64,000 nucleotides of DNA, from positions 108,692,549 through 108,756,548 of the forward strand of contig CM043953.1 in NCBI GenBank assembly GCA_014529385.2, written 5' to 3'. Origin of the DNA: Adiantum capillus-veneris. Lineage: Eukaryota; Streptophyta; Polypodiopsida; Polypodiales; Pteridaceae. A program made the translations under genes and the position numbers. The notes beneath the pieces were generated by a model, which was given only the letters and a program-made list of their open reading frames with translations, was not told the origin of the DNA and did no database searches. Within the stretch, counting starts at the first letter, position 1; each line of letters begins with the position of its first letter. Positions 62,801 through 64,000 of this stretch are shown piece by piece.

Positions 62801-64000
62801 TTCTCAGCCATTATTCTCAGCCATCAAGACCTTCTTTTCCTCGAGCGACTTACGTACAAAAGGCTTCCTTTTCTGTTTCTTTGTCTGCACTCTAGAAGTC
62901 TCGCGGCTGAGTCCTTGTCCTTGTTGACCTTTTCTGACACCTGTGACGCTCCAGGAGCCGTTTTAACAAAGGGCTTCTTTGCTGAATTTTTCTTTTGCTG
63001 CCTCCCTCTCACGTTGCTCAGAAACCCACTGTCCTCTCCCTTGAACAAGGCAAGACCAATGTTGCCAACTTCCATAAGCTGAGTGAGGGTAGCCACTCTA
63101 TTCTTTGTACAATAATCTCGAAGCCCTTTAGGCAGCCCACAACAATACTTCTCAATCTGCTCTGTCAGTGGCACAAAGCTGTAGGAGGTTATTGAGAGCA
63201 ACGCTTTACAAAACCTCCGATTGTACTCCTGTAGGCTCTTGCAAGTAGCCGCAGTGAGTTGGTGCCAATCTGTCATGACATCAGCTTCAAATTCATTTTA
63301 CAGCCACGTTGATGCAAACATTTTCTTGAGGTATATCCATGTGGCGGGTGCCTGTCCTTGCATCAACAATGTCGTCCACCATATAAGCGCATTGTCTTTC
63401 AAGAAAGTGGCAGCTTTCCTGACCTTTGAGGCCTTTGTAAAATTCCCTCCCGCATAAGCGGTATCAAACTGCTGGAGGAAAGTACGAGCCTTTGCCTTAT
63501 CCTCAAAGCCCCTGAAAGTGCTTTTATAGCTGCACCACCTTCTTTGTAAGCTTTTGGCTTTTTCAATGCCCCCAAATTGTCATAGAAAATTGTCTGCAAC
63601 ATGGGCACTCTAGTAGGATCATTGGCATTCCTTGGCCATTGACATTTTGCGTCGTAAGTGCCATATCTGGCTGTTGTCCAGAAAACCAGCCATGCCAAAA
63701 TTGCCCTGTGGTACCCCAAACTGGCCCTAATTGCTCTGAAAGCCTTGTTGCATGCCGATATTACCATGCAGGGGGTTTGGCATCATGCCTTGCATACCCC
63801 TAAACACTGTTCCTGGCATATACTGTTGTTTTTCAGGCGCAGAATCAGTCGTACTTTGGAACACAGATCCACCCCCGAAATACCCAAGATGTACCGTGAG
63901 TGGTGGAAAAACCTGATGCATTGCCTGGAAATTGGTTCCCTATCCATTTAATGCAACATGTGGACTCTGAAAGGTGGCAGGCTGAACTGGCAAAACTTGT
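62801..64000 (-). pseudogene. A gag, continuing past the window
   Basis: It includes a gag core (TATCKSLQEYNRRFCKALLS, IEKYCCGLPKGLRDYC, MEVGNIGLALFKGED) and a Gly/Met/Gln-rich N-terminal part (HLGYFGGGSVFQS; PLHGNIGMQQGF) near 63.7-63.9 kb. The start codon and 5' LTR are beyond 64000. Confidence 0.7.

Larger units (their letters stand above)
28533..64000 (-). mobile_element. Element A: chromovirus (Ty3/gypsy), host of the nested pile
   Basis: Minus-strand parts appear in the order gag (64000-62.8 kb, continuing past the window), protease (62.8-61.8 kb), RT in three blocks (61815-61557, 51054-50722, 37503-37382), RT end/RNase H (31668-31008), integrase (31011-29846), chromodomain (29840-29562) and a 3' LTR (28533-29459). 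The order protease-RT-RNase H-integrase-chromodomain defines chromoviruses. Elements B, D and E are inserted in the RT/RNase H region. The coding parts have several further breaks (roughly five or more). It is the oldest layer of the nest. Confidence 0.85.

Overview
This window looks like intergenic or intronic DNA from a large, retrotransposon-rich plant genome. The signs are three spliced exons of a plant-type DNA polymerase eta gene, chromodomain-bearing Ty3/gypsy elements whose primer sites match initiator tRNA-Met, a plant L1-like LINE tail with the RVT zinc finger, and many (GA)n tracts. There are no operons, tRNA/rRNA genes or CRISPR arrays. A seed-free vascular plant such as a fern fits the repeat style, but that is inference; the sequence alone does not fix the species.

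Region 1-8.8 kb: gag and LTR remnants and a LINE tail surround the only host gene seen, POLH (minus strand, exons at 2519-2668, 2740-2851 and 3310-3430). Next comes a gag/LTR remnant (family G) and a short LTR element (family F, 5458-8749) that has two LTRs but no polymerase and carries a second copy of the G gag-tail/LTR module.

Region 8.8-28.5 kb: a minus-strand run of related LINEs (about 1.72-2.36, 10.1-13.1, 13.1-18.2, 18.3-18.8 and 20.8-25.5 kb). Most of them abut (GA)n/(TC)n tracts. Two copies keep an ORF1-UGA-ORF2 layout in which endonuclease/RT follows ORF1 in the same frame after a single stop in a UGA-CGG context. Between the LINEs lie two copies of an LTR-like repeat that differ by an exact 170-bp inversion. 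A lone F-type LTR sits at 26967-27614.

Region 28.5-64 kb is one nested pile. Element A, a minus-strand chromovirus, runs from its 3' LTR at 28533 past the end of the window. Three elements landed inside its RT/RNase H region: B (31669-37381, two LTRs, gag-like and unknown ORFs, no polymerase), D (37504-50721, a Ty3-like element with long open gag and pol frames and no chromodomain) and E (51060-61551, a plus-strand chromovirus). D's right LTR was in turn hit by a B-relative (C) and a 5'-truncated L1-like LINE. E holds a one-LTR B-relative in gag and a solo B-type LTR in its right LTR. Target-site duplications support E (gtagt), the two insertions in E (actcc and tgtgc) and, with one mismatch, B (ttcga/ttcgg). 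All the LTR elements are fossils or look inactive. The parts most likely to be new are the LINE stop-codon arrangement, the LINE-microsatellite association and the unknown ORF carried by the B family.
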